From contig JAKTNV010000018.1 of the NCBI GenBank assembly GCA_022747635.1, forward strand, positions 620,001 through 684,000: a stretch of 64,000 nt of DNA, in the 5' to 3' direction. Every line of letters starts with the position of its first letter. The first letter of the stretch is position 1. A program made the position numbers and the translations under genes. Shown piece by piece: positions 33,346-45,312 of this stretch. The DNA comes from Hetaerina americana. Taxonomy: Eukaryota; Arthropoda; Insecta; Odonata; Calopterygidae. The notes under the pieces are model-generated. The model was not told the DNA's origin. It saw only the letters and a list, made by a program, of their open reading frames with translations, and did not search any database.

Positions 33346-34320
33346 TTTTTCTTTTCGATGTGCAAATCTGTGCGAAATGAATTGATGTCTGTCTATGAGT
33401 ATTTATGTGTACATATGAATGTAGCTATAAGTTTAATGCCTAATATAATATGTATACAATATGGGTTAAATGGAAGAAGGGACCACTTGGTCTCAATTTC
33501 GTCCAAATAAAGACCTCTATCTATCTATCTATATATCAATTAAACACTTTGAGAAATGGTAACTGTATTTTTTTATCTTTTCTAATCAACTGGCGCTGTA
33601 CGTATCAGATATAAATTGAGCTCATATCATTCGCCTCATCATCATACGAGAAGTGAGGAGGGATCATGAGCCCTCGGCTTTTGATACATGGACATCGCTT
33701 GCATCCGCCCACGGTGGCTATTGATTGAGATGCAATGGTTTCGTGTGTGAGAGGGGCCAGTGTGCAGTGGCGAGCGGGATGGGGGGGAGGGGGGGTCGTA
33801 GTAGGGGAGGAGGGAGGGAGGCGCCGTGCATACTAAGGGGCATAACTCCATGTCTACATCGGAGGAGGTGTTCGCTTGTAATGGACTGGAGGCCGAGGGG
33901 AGGCGGAGGGGCGTGGGGGTGGAGTGGAGGCATGCAGATGGGTTTTAGAGAGGGACGAGGGCCAAAAAGGGCTCAGGGAGTTTGGGGGAGCAGTAGTAGG
34001 GGGCGGGAATGCGTGCCGCATTTCACCAACGCACCGCCGCCCCTGCCAGCCTCCTTCTTCCCTGGCCCCAACTTTGCACTTTCCCCATGCCCCCCCCCCG
34101 GCCCCTCGTTTCACTGCCCACAGCAGCTTCTTACTCTCAACCTTTCGCTTTCGAAGCCATAACTCCAAATTAACGCCTCCCTTTCTCGCACTCGCACGAA
34201 CTCATTTCATCCATTATTATTACGCGGTTCATTTTTCACGCCTTTATTGTTCAATGCATTATATAATATGTTTCTCAAGTGAGGTTATTCGTAAGAAATC
34301 TTTGAGATTCTTTTTCCGAA
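33346..34320. other. No gene; (CTAT)n and a GC-rich block
   Basis: A small (CTAT)n run is at 33519-33535. From 33770 to 34110 the plus strand changes from G-rich to C-rich, with low-complexity frames. The rest is unique. Confidence 0.5.
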
Positions 34321-35347
34321 GTACATCTACATCTACTTAATACCCCGCAAGCCGCCGCAAGGGCGTGTGGCGGGGGGTGTTAGGACACCACCCGTAATTT
34401 AGAATAGAAAAAAAAACCGCATGCAAAAACCACGAAGTCATACATCCACAAAAAAAACATGGCATGCATTCATGCAAGAACACTTACACCTCACACACAA
34501 ACAAACACTCAAACTACCAACTAACATACACATGCACCTGATAGTATACCTAAAATCTTTCCAATGTTTAATTTTGTTCCGACTTGTAAATTCAATGTTT
34601 TTAATATTTCTAAAGTGACTTCGGTTTCTTACTATTATGATTTCTGATTGTTCGGGGAAAGAATGAATATTTGTATCGATCTGTCCCGGAATCTATCTTT
34701 CTTAGTTTATCTTTGTGGTCTGATCTACCTAAGTAGTGTGGGGCCATTATAATTCCTTCAGTGTCATAGTTAAACTCGTTTGTTCTGAACCTTTATAAAA
34801 GTCTAAGCCTCGTTTGTTCTCTCCGCACTTCAAGTGGTTCCCAGCCTAATTCCTCAAAGAGACCTGTCACACTTGTGTTCTTATCATAACCATTTTTAAC
34901 GAATCTAGCGGATTTTCTCTGGACTTTATCTAATTCTTTTTGCCAAAATTTCTCCCACGGATCCCAAATACTTGCGGCATATTCCAAATGAGGTCTAACT
35001 AGAGCAAAATAACACCTCTCTTTAACTTTTTCATTACATTTCCCCACCACCCGTTTTATGAAGCCAAGTTTCTTTAAAGCTGATCCGCATATTGTCCTGA
35101 TATGTGCTCCCCATGAAAGGCGTGGTGTTAGAACAACCCCCAAATATTTAACTTGATTGGCCATAGTTAGTACTGAACCCTCTATTTTGTAGTTTATATC
35201 CTGTTCCTCGCTTCCTTTGTTCCAAAATTTCAAAACTGCGCATTTATCTATATTAAGTGTTAATCCCCATTTATTGCACCATTCCGAGATATTGTCTAAG
35301 TCTCTAGAGAGTAGCTCGCGATCTATTTGGCCCCTTATTTCCCTCAG
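34321..35347 (-). mobile_element. Family B LINE copy B4 (5'-truncated)
   Basis: Minus-strand 3' end (ACATCTACATCTACTTAATACCCC) followed by hairpin, 3' UTR and the ORF2 C-terminus back to the RT region near RDLDNISEW. Frame-disrupting changes occur near 34795 and 34855 (LFEELGWEP for LLGDLGWEP). It ends abruptly at 35347 inside the RT. Confidence 0.9.
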
Positions 35348-35489
35348 TATAACCCACTATTTGAGTCTTAGGCACCAGCTTTGGTCATGCGAGCTTGACT
35401 GTATGTGACATCAGAGATACGTATGCGTGTAAACTGCCTCCACTTGCCTTGTAAAATTAGTATTAAAATGCGCTTGTAAAAACTGAAAT

Positions 35490-36105
35490 GAATATATAGA
35501 AAATCGGTACAGTAAAAAACTTAGGCCAGCAAGGTTAGATATAGAAAAGAGGCATGACGTAGATGAAGGTAGCTTAGGTCCAGGCATACTCGACGTTGAG
35601 ATAGAAAGGGCATTGAGGGAGATGAAACTATGTGAGGCCGTGGGGATGGATAACATGCCTGCGGAAATACTGAAATGTTTAGAAAAATGTGGGAGGAAGG
35701 GAGGGGGAGGAGGATACTGGCTATGGCCGATCAAGTTAAATATTTGGGGGTTGTTCTAACACCACGCCTTTCATGGGGAGCACATATCAGGACAATATGC
35801 GGATCAGCTTTAAAGAAACTTGGCTTCATAAAACGGGTGGTGGGGAAATGTAATGAGAAAGTTAAAGGGAGGTGTTATTTTACCCTAGTTAGACCTCATT
35901 TGGAATATGCCGCAAGTATTTGGGATCCTTGCGGCGGCTTGCGGGGTATTAAGTAGATGTAGATATACAGCTGAGGAAGGAATGAAGTACTCGAAGATTA
36001 AGAGGGGCTTGTTGTAGAGTAGAATGTTGGGTTCGGTTTTTTTAGGAGAGATTAGATATCTATTCGGTAGTTTTGTCCTTCCAAAACCTACCTTAACCGG
36101 TCGAT
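35490..36105 (+). mobile_element. RTE/BovB-type fragment interrupted by a family B piece
   Basis: The left part (35490-35700) encodes PGILDVEIERALREMK and VGMDNMPAEILKCLEK, the pre-RT region of the RTE type. The right part (from about 35967) matches the RTE 3' end, including the CCTTCCAAAACCTACCTTAACCGG stretch that precedes the terminus in other copies. The coding sequence between them is missing and a family B piece sits in its place. Confidence 0.75.
35716..35960 (+). mobile_element. Family B mini-copy: ORF2 segment fused to the terminal hairpin (B8)
   Basis: Carries ORF2 codons from LAMADQVKYLGVVL to EYAASIWDP. It then switches at GGATCC directly into TTGCGGCGGCTTGCGGGG and the GTAGATGTAGAT tail. 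The rest of ORF2 and nearly the whole 3' UTR are deleted, leaving only half of the hairpin and the tail. Confidence 0.85.
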
Positions 36106-36800
36106 TACCAATAGTAATCGCAAAATTTCACATTAGAAAGTTAAGGTTTGGAAAACATCGTATAAAATACCATCACATGTCTGCCATTTTTCTAACTTTA
36201 CTCGCTGATTTAAGAATGTTGTGATAGTTTCTGGCAGTAATCCTCATTATGTATCTGTTAAAGTAATTATATATCATATTTCATATTCATTAAAATAAAA
36301 CCTTTTCTAAAGAATACGATATCAACTTCCTTCATCTTTAAGCATACGCTATGACTATTTCTTAACTAATATTCAAAAAATTGCTTCAATATATACTTTG
36401 AAAACGTTTTACCATATTTCAAACATTGATTAAATTAATGTACAATTGTTTTCAAGAAACATTCATGTGTTGGGTATTTATCTGCTAATAACTCGTAATA
36501 GACACACTTTTTTTACGAGAATGGAATTATGTCATTGATAAGTTAAATATAGCATTTAAAAATTCGTGTTTCTTCATATTTTAAATTCTTGTAATTGGTT
36601 ATCAGTGTTGTACATTTTAGCCCAAATAAATATACATTCCATGAGTAATTATTAGAAAAATTCCGCCATTAGATCATATATTAAATGTTAAAATGGGTGA
36701 GACTGTATTGAGATATTGAGTGGTTCAGAATATATGACTTATATCGGAATATTTTATATTCGGCGGAGTTTGTTCAAATGACTGAACCACCGTGCATCAA
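36106..36800. other. No gene recognised
   Basis: AT-rich unique sequence with no readable frame or repeat similarity. Confidence 0.5.
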
Positions 36801-37300
36801 TTTACGAGGTTGTATCAAAATGAATATCGGGGTTGTAAGACCTTGTAGCTTTTATTAAAGTTAATGTACAATTATACATTAAATTAAAGATTAAGTTAAA
36901 CAGTTTTCCCAGGAATAATTCAATGTGAGCACAATTATTTGCCCGGCACACATCGAGTCGATGGGTGAGTTCTTCCCAAACCTTGATCAGTGTGTAATCA
37001 GGAGTAATTGCCGCAACAACTCTTCAATCCCGTTTCTTAAGTCGAGTGGGTCAGCCGGAGGCTAATGGAGGCATAAGTACACGATCCTTTATTGAACCCC
37101 CGATGGTAAACATCACATGGCGAGAGAAATCGGGTGAGCGATGCACTCTTAAATACAGATTCAGTGCCTACAAATTGTAAAACACAAAACGCTTCCTGGT
37201 CGCTACTCGCCATGTTTACAACTAGCGCTCCCTAACGGACAACAGAAAAATAGTGTAAACAAAGGTGTACCAACAAAACCGTTTGTATTCCTCTTTCATA
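36801..37300 (-). pseudogene. Remnant of an IS630-like (Tc1/mariner superfamily) DNA transposon
   Basis: The minus strand, read with stops and indels, gives RSPDFS near 37135, then IKDRVLMPPLA and LIKVWEELTHRLDVCRANN with CAHIEL near 36930. This is the C-terminal end of a DDE transposase whose relatives read RSPDLTPLDFF..VWxELxYRLDVCR. The AGGTTGTATCAAAATGAA at 36808-36825 may be the terminus. The other end is cut by LINE copy A6. Confidence 0.6.
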
Positions 37301-37306
37301 CGATGA

Positions 37307-39240
37307 ATAATATACCAGCTAGGGTGATAAAACATTTAGCTCCAAACATTGCCCCGTACCTTGAATTTATATTTAACAAATCCCTCACAGAGTGCAAAGT
37401 ACCTAAGATTTGGAAAACCGCGCAAATAACGCCTATTTTTAAAAGTGGTGACAGGGAGGATCCCAGTAATTACAGACCTATATCTCTCACTTCTATCTGT
37501 TGTAAAATATTAGAGCACATAATTGTCAGTTCAATAATGAGACACCTTGACAACATTAACTTTTTAAGTGACAATCAACACGGATTCAGGAAAACCCGCT
37601 CCTGCGAAACCCAATTAGGATTATTTACACATGATTTACTTGTATCTGGTGAGAGAGGTAGGCAAGTGGATGCCATCTTCTTAGATTTTCAAAAGGCATT
37701 TGATAAGGTCCCACATGGTAAACTCATTCATAAATTAAAGGTCGCGGGTATAAACAAGGGCGCCATAAGTTGGGTTAAAGATTTTCTTTCAGAGCGGGAA
37801 CAGAGGGTAGTCCTTGATGGCGCTAGTTCCGACAGCGTTCGAGTCACGTCGGGGGTACCTCAGGGAAGTGTGATCGGGCCGTTACTTTTCTTGATTTTTG
37901 TTAACGATTTGAACCGCGAAGTGAAAAGTAACATTAGGATGTTCGCGGATGACACGGTGATCTATCGGGAGATATCTGGGGATGAGGATCGTTTTATTCT
38001 AGCGCAGGATTTAGATTGCATTACTAAATGGTGTTCTAACTGGGGATTGACTCTAAATTATAATAAATGTTCAGTGGTAAATTTCTTTAAAAGATCAACG
38101 GGATTTGCTTACAAATTAGCTGGAGGTGACCTAGCAGTAGTTGATACGGTAAAATACCTAGGTGTCACATTCACTAAAGACTTAACTTGGGGGACTCACA
38201 TACGTAAAGTCTGCGGTCAAGCAAATAAAAAATTGGGATTCATTAGACGCATTGTCGGCAAAAGTGACTCAAAGGTCAAGGAACGTTGTTACCACGCTCT
38301 TGTAAGGCCTCATTTAGAATACGCATGCAGCGTGTGGGACCCGAGTGAAAAAGGTCTCATTCGGGAAATTGAGAAGGTTCAACGCCGGGCAGCCCGTTTT
38401 GTAAAAAATTCCTACGATAAAACGCAAAGCGTTACCGAAATGCTCATGGATTTGGGGTGGGAATCATTAGAAGAGAGACGATTCAATGCAAGACTGAAAT
38501 TATTAAATAAATTCAGATCCGCATGTTTCAGCACCGAGGTCTCGCAGATTATTCGTACTCCTACATACATTGGTCGCTTGGATCATGCATATAAAATTCG
38601 GGAAATAGATGCCAGGACTAGCCGACTCAAGGACTCCTTCTTCCCACGGACAATACGGGATAGCAACTGTAGGATTATAGATAGTAAAAATTCCACTTGC
38701 CACCCTCAGTGTCTAAAAAATAATTAGTTCTACTTAAATGCATGCTCCTCCACTAACCTTATGTGTTTTGTTATAATAACCCATTCTTTCCGCATGATAT
38801 CATTCGTGTTCTGTTCATCTGTTTTTAAGTTTCCCTTTCAGTCCCTCTTCCCTCCCGGCGGGGGGAAATTCCTGCTACCTGCAACGTGGGACGAATTCCC
38901 TTCCTTTTACTGTCTCTTTGGGGGGTTGAGTGTTTTGTGGTGCATTTTCATGTGGTAGTGATGTTTCACATTCTTGCTTGTTGTGTCCTGGCTTGCGTGT
39001 TGTAGGATGGCTTTCGTGCTGTATCCTGGGGTGCAGTTTTTTGTTGTTTTGCGGTGTATGTGTTTGCATGAGTATTGGATGGAGGGAGTTTTGCATGAGT
39101 GTGTGCGCTGCTGGGGTGTAATTTTCTGTGTTGTTTTTTGCATGTGGTATTTTTCGTTTTTACGGTTGGTGACCTAACACCCCCCGCCACACGCCCTTGC
39201 GGCGGCTTGCGGGGTATTATGTAGATGTAGATGTAGATAT
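37307..39240 (+). mobile_element. Family A LINE copy A6 (5'-truncated)
   Basis: Starts at the ENIPARVIKHLAPNIAP region, with an open RT and C-terminal frame (474 codons to 38727) and intact FADD. It has a full 3' UTR with a small change (GCAACGTGGGACG), hairpin and a GTAGAT tail that turns into ATATATAAT. It is very similar to A1 and A3. Confidence 0.93.
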
Positions 39241-39260
39241 ATAATTGTAAGTTAAATAAG

Positions 39261-39500
39261 CATCTTTATCTGCATAATACCCCGCAAGTCGCCACAAGGG
39301 CGTGTGGCGAGGGGTGTTAGGTCACCACCCTTAAAAAGGAACAAAACGACATGCATAAACAACAACATAGAAAACTACACCCACAGCGGCGCACACACTC
39401 GTGCAAAAATCTCTTCATCCAACACTCATGCAAACACAAAATTATATAAACACAAACATAAATATAAAACACGCCACATAGGTCTAAGCCGTGATATTTC
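39261..39500 (-). mobile_element. Older family A 3' end fragment
   Basis: Minus-strand CATCTTTATCTGCATAATACCCCGCAAGTCGCC with a changed hairpin, then an A-type 3' UTR (CAGCGGCGCACACACTCG, CAACACTCATGCAAACACA). It ends near 39500 without coding sequence. It lies tail-to-tail with A6, only about 20 bases away. Confidence 0.8.
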
Positions 39501-40187
39501 ACTTGAAGCACCCTTTATTTGGTATCCTTTACTATTCGATCTTTCTTTCGACAGACAGACCAGAGATTTCATCCCAAATTTCATATTGTGAAAATGAATG
39601 GCTTCCCACTTTGTATTGTGTCACTACATGAGTAATGATTAAATCATGTTCATTATTTTCCCAATGGCCGAGAGATTCATAGCATTCAAGGTCATTTTCG
39701 TTATTGATTGAATGTTGCGGAGGATTTTTTTATTTATTTCACAAAAATATTCCATCTTACCTATGATGCCTTCACTAGCACGCTCATAAAATCACATCGC
39801 TTCCACATGATACCTTCGTGGTTTGATATATCCCTTTTATACCAAGCACATTGCGACCGGAATCAAATCATTGCTGCTTGGCTTACCTCTGGCGCATTTT
39901 ATGCCAACGCATTGATTTGTTGTGCACTCTGTCTTGTTTATGTGGTTGCGTAGGGCATGGTTCCGCTTGATCATCTCCATTCTCCCCCTTCCGCTCCCCC
40001 CCGCTTCTCTCCCCTCCATTTCCACTGCCATTGGTTTCATTTGAAATGACGCAAAGGTTCAGATATTTCCCTCAATGGGAATTTGGGACAGTGCTCCATG
40101 TTGCTCTTCCTCATTCCACTCTTTCATTTCCTCTTCCGAGAACCATTTATTTTTATTGACTTTTCACAGAGTATTTATACGAGAGTA
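39501..40187. other. No gene recognised
   Basis: Unique sequence with a C-rich patch at 39980-40020 and no transposon signature. Confidence 0.5.
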
Positions 40188-40560
40188 AGCTGAACTCTAA
40201 TGCACACGTGCTTCTAGACCCAAAAAAATATTACCTTCAGAAGCACTCTTGGTCACATGTGGAAGTAACATACCCCCTCAACACACGTGCGCAGATTTGA
40301 GATGGATACATTCCTACACCCACTACGGACATCAACCTTGACGTGGTGCAAGGGCTTGTGCGTTCCGATGACCCCTAGAGCTGTGCTGGCAAGAGTAATA
40401 ATAATTGCTCCTGGTAGGGTAACCCATGCCAGATAGGTCGAAGGTTAGGAGCCAGACGAAAGGTAGTCCACGCAGCGTCTGTTCCTCAGTGAGGCAGCTG
40501 CAATGGCGTCTGACCCCAGTGGGGCGGCCAATAAGTAATGGTGTCACGTTATAAACACCA

Positions 40561-41172
40561 TTGAGGAAGGCATCGGGAAACCACCTCAATTATCATTCCC
40601 AAGATAAATATGATGGACAATACAGAGATTTTGAGTCCTGGCAACTACGGGGCTTGGTTATTATTCAGGTATACATGCCACCGAGCAAACTTACGGAGGA
40701 AAAGGTCGATAGGATATACGATCAGTTAGAGGACATAATCGCGGGTGTTCCTGCAGGGAAACATTTGATAGTGATGGGAGATTGGAATGCGACGGTAGGC
40801 GAAGGAAGAGATGGTGGCGAAGTCGGGGACTACGGTGTAGGTACAAGGAATGACCGCGGGGAGAAAGCAGTTGAGTTCTGCAGGAGACAGGGGTTAGTCA
40901 TCACCAACACTTCGTTTAGACACCACAAAACACGCAGGTATACATGGAAAATGACAGGTGACTCGGAGAGGTATCAGATAGATTATATTCTGGTTAGACG
41001 TATGTTTAGGAACAGTGTGATTAATTCGCACAGCTTCCCGGGAGCGGATGCGGACTCTAACCACAATTTAGTTGTTATGAAATGTAGGGTCCGTTTCAAA
41101 AAGGTAAACCAGGGGCGGTGGGTCAGAAAATGGAATGTAGAAGCATTAAATAAATTGAAAACAAAAGAGTAA
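40561..41172 (+). pseudogene. RTE-type endonuclease domain (broken ORF)
   Basis: An open stretch of 203 codons encodes most of an AP-type endonuclease: VIIQVYMPPSKLTEE, HLIVMGDWNATVGEGRDGG, GTRNDRGEKAVEFCRRQGL, YTWKMTGDSERYQIDYILV and the terminal SNHNLV. The first catalytic block upstream is missing, so part of the 5' coding region is deleted. A TAA follows the endonuclease. Confidence 0.85.
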
Positions 41173-41879
41173 CAACAGGCTGTAGCGGAAATCATGGTGG
41201 ATGGTAAAGAGCTAAGTAGTATCGAAGAAAAATGGGATACTGTCGAGAAAGGGTTGTCTAAAGCCGCAAAAGACATTATTGGAACCGTTAACGCTAAAAG
41301 GACTAGGAAACCATGGATCACGGATGAGATGATTACAAAGATGGATGAACGGAGAAAATGAAAGAATGTAAATAGAGAGTTAGGCAAAATGAAGTACAAA
41401 GAGTTAAAATATAAATTGAGGTGCGCATTAAATAAAGCAGAAGAAGTATGGTGGAAGACGCAGTGCGAGGATATGGAGAGTCTGCAGAGAAAGGGTGAAA
41501 CCGGTGCGCTGTAAAGCAAAGTTAAATCTTTATCGGGAAGTAAGAAAGGGAGATCTATGCTAACAGTTAGAGATAAGGCTGGTAAGGTAAAAGTCGACGC
41601 AGGAAAGATCCAAATGGATAGAAGGAATATATAGAAGAACTGTATAGTAAAGAACTTCGACCAACAAAGTTAGACATAGCACAGAAACATAACGTAGAGG
41701 AAGATAGCTTAGATCCAGGCATACTAGACGAAGAGATAGAAAGGGCATTAAGGGAGTTAAAACTAAATAAGGCCGTGGGGGTGGATTACATTCCCGCGGA
41801 ACTATTGAAATGTTTAGGAAAGTTTGGAAGGAAGAGGCTATATGGGCTGATTCGTAGTATTTATGAGGAAGGAATCTGA

Positions 41880-43155
41880 CCGGAAGACTTTGTGAGATCA
41901 GTTTTAGTTCCTATTCCGAAAAAGGTAAAGGCTACATAATGTGAGGACTATAGGACGATAAATTTGATATCCAACGCAGCTAAAGTTGTTCTCAGGATCA
42001 TTAACAAAATGGCAAAGAGTACGGTAAATGATTACTTAGGGAATGGTCAGTTTGGGTTTAGGAAGGGGAGAGGTGCGCGTGTTGTAGTATTGAGATTATT
42101 AATCGAGAGGAATATAGAACACAATCAGGAGGTATTTGCCTGTTTTGTAGATTTCGAAAAAGCGTTTGATAGAGTGAATTGGGAAAAACTAATGAGTATA
42201 TTGCAGAAAATAGGAATAGATGGGAGGGAAAGGAGGCTAATCCGCAACCTGTACATGTCTCAGACTGCTATGGTACGAGTGGGGAACGGGGAGTCCGGAT
42301 GGGCAGTGTTAGGAAGAGGTGTAAGGCAGGGTTGCTCATTATCACCGTTGCTGTTCAACCTGTATGCAGAGGAAATGATTAAAGAGGCATGGGAAGAACT
42401 GGGGGTAGGAATGAAAGTGGGCGGGGAATTCGTAAAATCAGTTAGGTTTGCAGATAACCAAGCTTTAGTTTGTCAGTCAGCCAAGGGGTTGCCAGCATTG
42501 CTGAGTGAATTGGAAATTCAGTGAGACAGGTTTGGGATGAAATTCAATATTAATAAAACAAAGGCTATGCGATTTTCTAGAAATAAAAAGGCTAAGCTTA
42601 ACATGAAAATAGGAGGGTAAAAACTTGAGCAGGTAGAACAGTTTACGTATCTCGGTAGTGTTTTGGAGCAACACGGTCAAGGTAGTAGGGACGTAAGGAG
42701 AAGAATTGCGCTAGGCAAAGAGGCTTTCACAAGGAGGAGGGAGTTGATGAGAGGGATGTTGAGTTAGGATGTTAAGAAAAGACTCGTAAAAACTTTGATG
42801 TGGAGTGTAGCTATGTACGGCGCGGAAACGTGGTCATTGAAGCAAAGAGGATGGACGTAGACTGGAGGCTTTTGAAATGTGGGTGTGGAGAAGAAACGAG
42901 AAGGTGAAATGGACAGAGAAGAAAACAAATGAGGAAGTACTTGGTATGGTGGGCGAAGAGAGGGGTTTGTTGGGAGAAATCCTATGGAGGCAGGAAAAGT
43001 GGATGAAGGGGGTATTGACCGTAAGTGGGATGTTGAAGACTGAGATAGAGGGGAGAATTTTAGGCAAACGAGGTAAGGGAAGGAACAGGATAGGGATGTT
43101 GTACGGGATGAAGGGAGGAAGAAGGTACTCACAGATGAAGAGGGACCTGATGTAG
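41880..43155 (+). pseudogene. RTE-type reverse transcriptase and C-terminal region (frameshifted)
   Basis: The RT runs through ISNAAKVVLRIINKMAK, GQFGFRKGRGARVVVLR, CFVDFEKAFDRVNWEK and GVRQGCSLSPLLFNLYAEEM. It reaches VRFADNQALV, where the catalytic FADD is FADN. The frame then breaks and continues in other frames with KTKAMRFSRNKK, YLGSVLEQHGQ and TEKKTNEEVLGMVGEERGLLG. The altered catalytic motif plus several stops show that it is dead. Confidence 0.85.
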
Positions 43156-43322
43156 AATAGGTTGCTGGATTTTGTGTTTTGTTAGGAGTCACAAAATGTT
43201 TTATTTAGGAGATGTGTCCATCCAAAAGCCTACATTAACCGGTACATTACCTAATTATAATAATACATTCCTACAGTTTATTTCGAGAAAAGGAAGTATG
43301 GAGACGTGTTCTATCTAGTGCC

Positions 43323-43875
43323 ATGTCAACGCAGGTCAAACAGCCTGCTGCCATCGACTTTTTAGCTACTAAAAAAGTGACTCTTACTGAGTTTCATCGT
43401 CGTCTAAAGGCTGTTTATGGTGACGATGCTGTTGATAGGTATACAGTAAATCGACGGGTGGTAAAATTTCGTGGTTTCAAGCCTGGAATATCCATAATAA
43501 TTGATGAAACACGCAGCGGACATCCTATCACTGCCACAGACGGTAAACATCGCAAGCACCTTGAATATTTCATTCAAAATGACCGGCGAATCACTCAAAA
43601 GCGTATAGCAAACCATATTGGAATATCCAAGGAACGTGTCGACCTCATTATTGAACAATTGGGATACCGCAAAATCTGTGCATGACGGGTTCCACGCCGT
43701 TTCACAGGCGAGAACAAAATAAAACTCAAAACTCAAAATAAAACTTATTCCCCCGATCTTGCGCCTTGCGATTTTTATTTTTTTCTTCAACTCAAGAGAC
43801 ACCTCAATGTTAATCATTACACCTCGGACGATGAGGCTAAGGTAAAAATTCGATTACAGCTCGCTGTTTAACTCG
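43323..43875 (+). pseudogene. Mariner-type transposase, internally deleted
   Basis: The first 120 codons (43323-43685) hold a bipartite helix-turn-helix: AAIDFLATKKVTLTEFHRRL with YGDDAVDRYTVNRRVVKF, an ETRSGHPITA hinge, and QKRIANHIGISKERVDLI. After a stop, a second frame near 43740 gives the third catalytic region TYSPDLAPCDFYFF followed by LKRHLN and HYTSDDEAK. The first two catalytic aspartates are deleted, so it is inactive. Confidence 0.8.
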
Positions 43876-44059
43876 CGTCGACATAGCACTAGAACACGTT
43901 TGCATACTTCCGCTTCTCGAAATACACTGAATGAATGCAACGACCTCAAACGTGAGGATGCGTCTTGAGGGGGAATGTTACTTCCGCATGCCATTAAGAG
44001 TGCTTCTGAAGGTCATGTTTTTGTGGTTTACAAGCATGTGTGCATTAATTTGCATCCTA

Positions 44060-45312
44060 CCCTCTTAGATTTACATTTACATCCTACCCTAGTTTTTTAA
44101 CCCTTGTAATTGGAGGTCGTGAAGGCTGGCTGTTATATTTTTTAAATGTCAAATCAACGAGTCCCTGTGTCATTGGCACTGTCGGAAGCCATAATGAACA
44201 TGAACTGCCGTCGCAATAATGTAAATACGGGGAGTGAATGCTTTTGGAATATTCATTTATTTTACGCGTTCCCTTAAAAATATTTTTTAACGAACAGTTA
44301 TGGCAATTTTACGACGTAGTTTATTTCTAAAAATCAAATTTTCAAGTGTTTTTGCCGTTCGAATTAGTCTGATTAAATCTGTTAGGCAGATGGAATGAAT
44401 GAAATTACCCTTCAATTGGCTTTTTACTTTGATTATAACTCCTGCATAGATAAATAATGCCAGAATGTCAAATAAAATGATTAAAACTACAGTTTAGTTA
44501 TATAGTAATTACGTGCACCTTCTTAAAGTCAGTTTTCCACTAAAAATTTCATGGAAGCTATTTGTAAAAGCCTCTGTGATGCTGTCTAAACATTTGCAAG
44601 ACTTTTCATATTAAAGGATGGAAATTTACTTGCTTTGGTAACTTTAGTAGAAAAAGCACCTAATTACGAGTATGACCACCTTGTTTATATTAAACTAAAT
44701 GAAATATAATTTAAAGGTAAATTCCCCAAATAATTCGAAGAATTGTGACTAAAAGGTGCATATCAAATATAAAAAATTTAATTAAATTTTTTATGACATT
44801 CTACTGTTCTTTCGAGCATTTTATATCTTTTAAATGATCAATTTACTTACATATTCACTTCGAATTTAAATCTTAACTTTTTTAATTACTTATATGCATT
44901 ATGGTACTTAAAGTTTGCCATTTTCTCTCTGACCTGGACGCAGTAAAATTCTCAGATCGTACATCATGATTATTTTAGAATTAATTAGGGAAAATATAGG
45001 ACAGGTATAACGTTATTAGATATTTCGTAGTCTTCATGAATATTTTTGAATTAGCAATTTAATGAGAGAGAGAGAGAGTCACTTGTTATGCCTCTCGACA
45101 AAAAACGAATAAAGACAGGTACGTATTTTGTGTTAGTTCTTCCATTCTGCATTTCAAATGAGTGCATATTCTCATACCTCTTTTCACTATTAGTCATACT
45201 GGCTTGAACGTTATTTTTAGCGAATATTTTGTCCGTCTGTATTAATGTAATGTAGAATAGTACAGCAGCGAAAATGAGAAAGTATTTTTACCGCACTGCT
45301 TACAAGTATATA
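44060..45312. other. No gene recognised
   Basis: Strongly AT-rich unique sequence between two DNA transposons, with a short (GA)n run at 45065-45080. No frame above about 60 codons carries a motif. Confidence 0.55.

Larger units (their letters stand above)
40319..43262 (+). mobile_element. RTE/BovB-type LINE, nearly full-length but dead
   Basis: Flanked by a perfect 13 bp target duplication, ATACATTCCTACA (40306-40318 and 43263-43275), inside the mariner-like element. A 5' leader (40319-40600) precedes an endonuclease (MGDWNATVG, IDYILVRR, SNHNLVVMKC; about 40650-41170). Next come a broken linker, an RT (QFGFRKGRG, CFVDFEKAFDRVNW, GVRQGCSLSPLLFNLY) and a 3' region (YLGSVLEQHGQ, MWVWRRNEKVKWTEKK). 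The 3' end TTATAATAAT precedes the duplication. Confidence 0.9.
40188..44057 (+). mobile_element. Mariner-like element with long imperfect TIRs, split by an RTE insertion
   Basis: The left arm (40188-40290) and the reverse complement of the right arm (about 43955-44057) share CTAATGCACAC, CCTTCAGAAGCACTCTT and GGAAGTAACAT..CCCCCTCAA. This gives about 95 bp imperfect inverted repeats, flanked by TA at 40186-40187 and 44058-44059. Without the RTE insert the element is about 0.9 kb, so it is internally deleted. Its ends match the element at 11953-12432. Confidence 0.75.
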
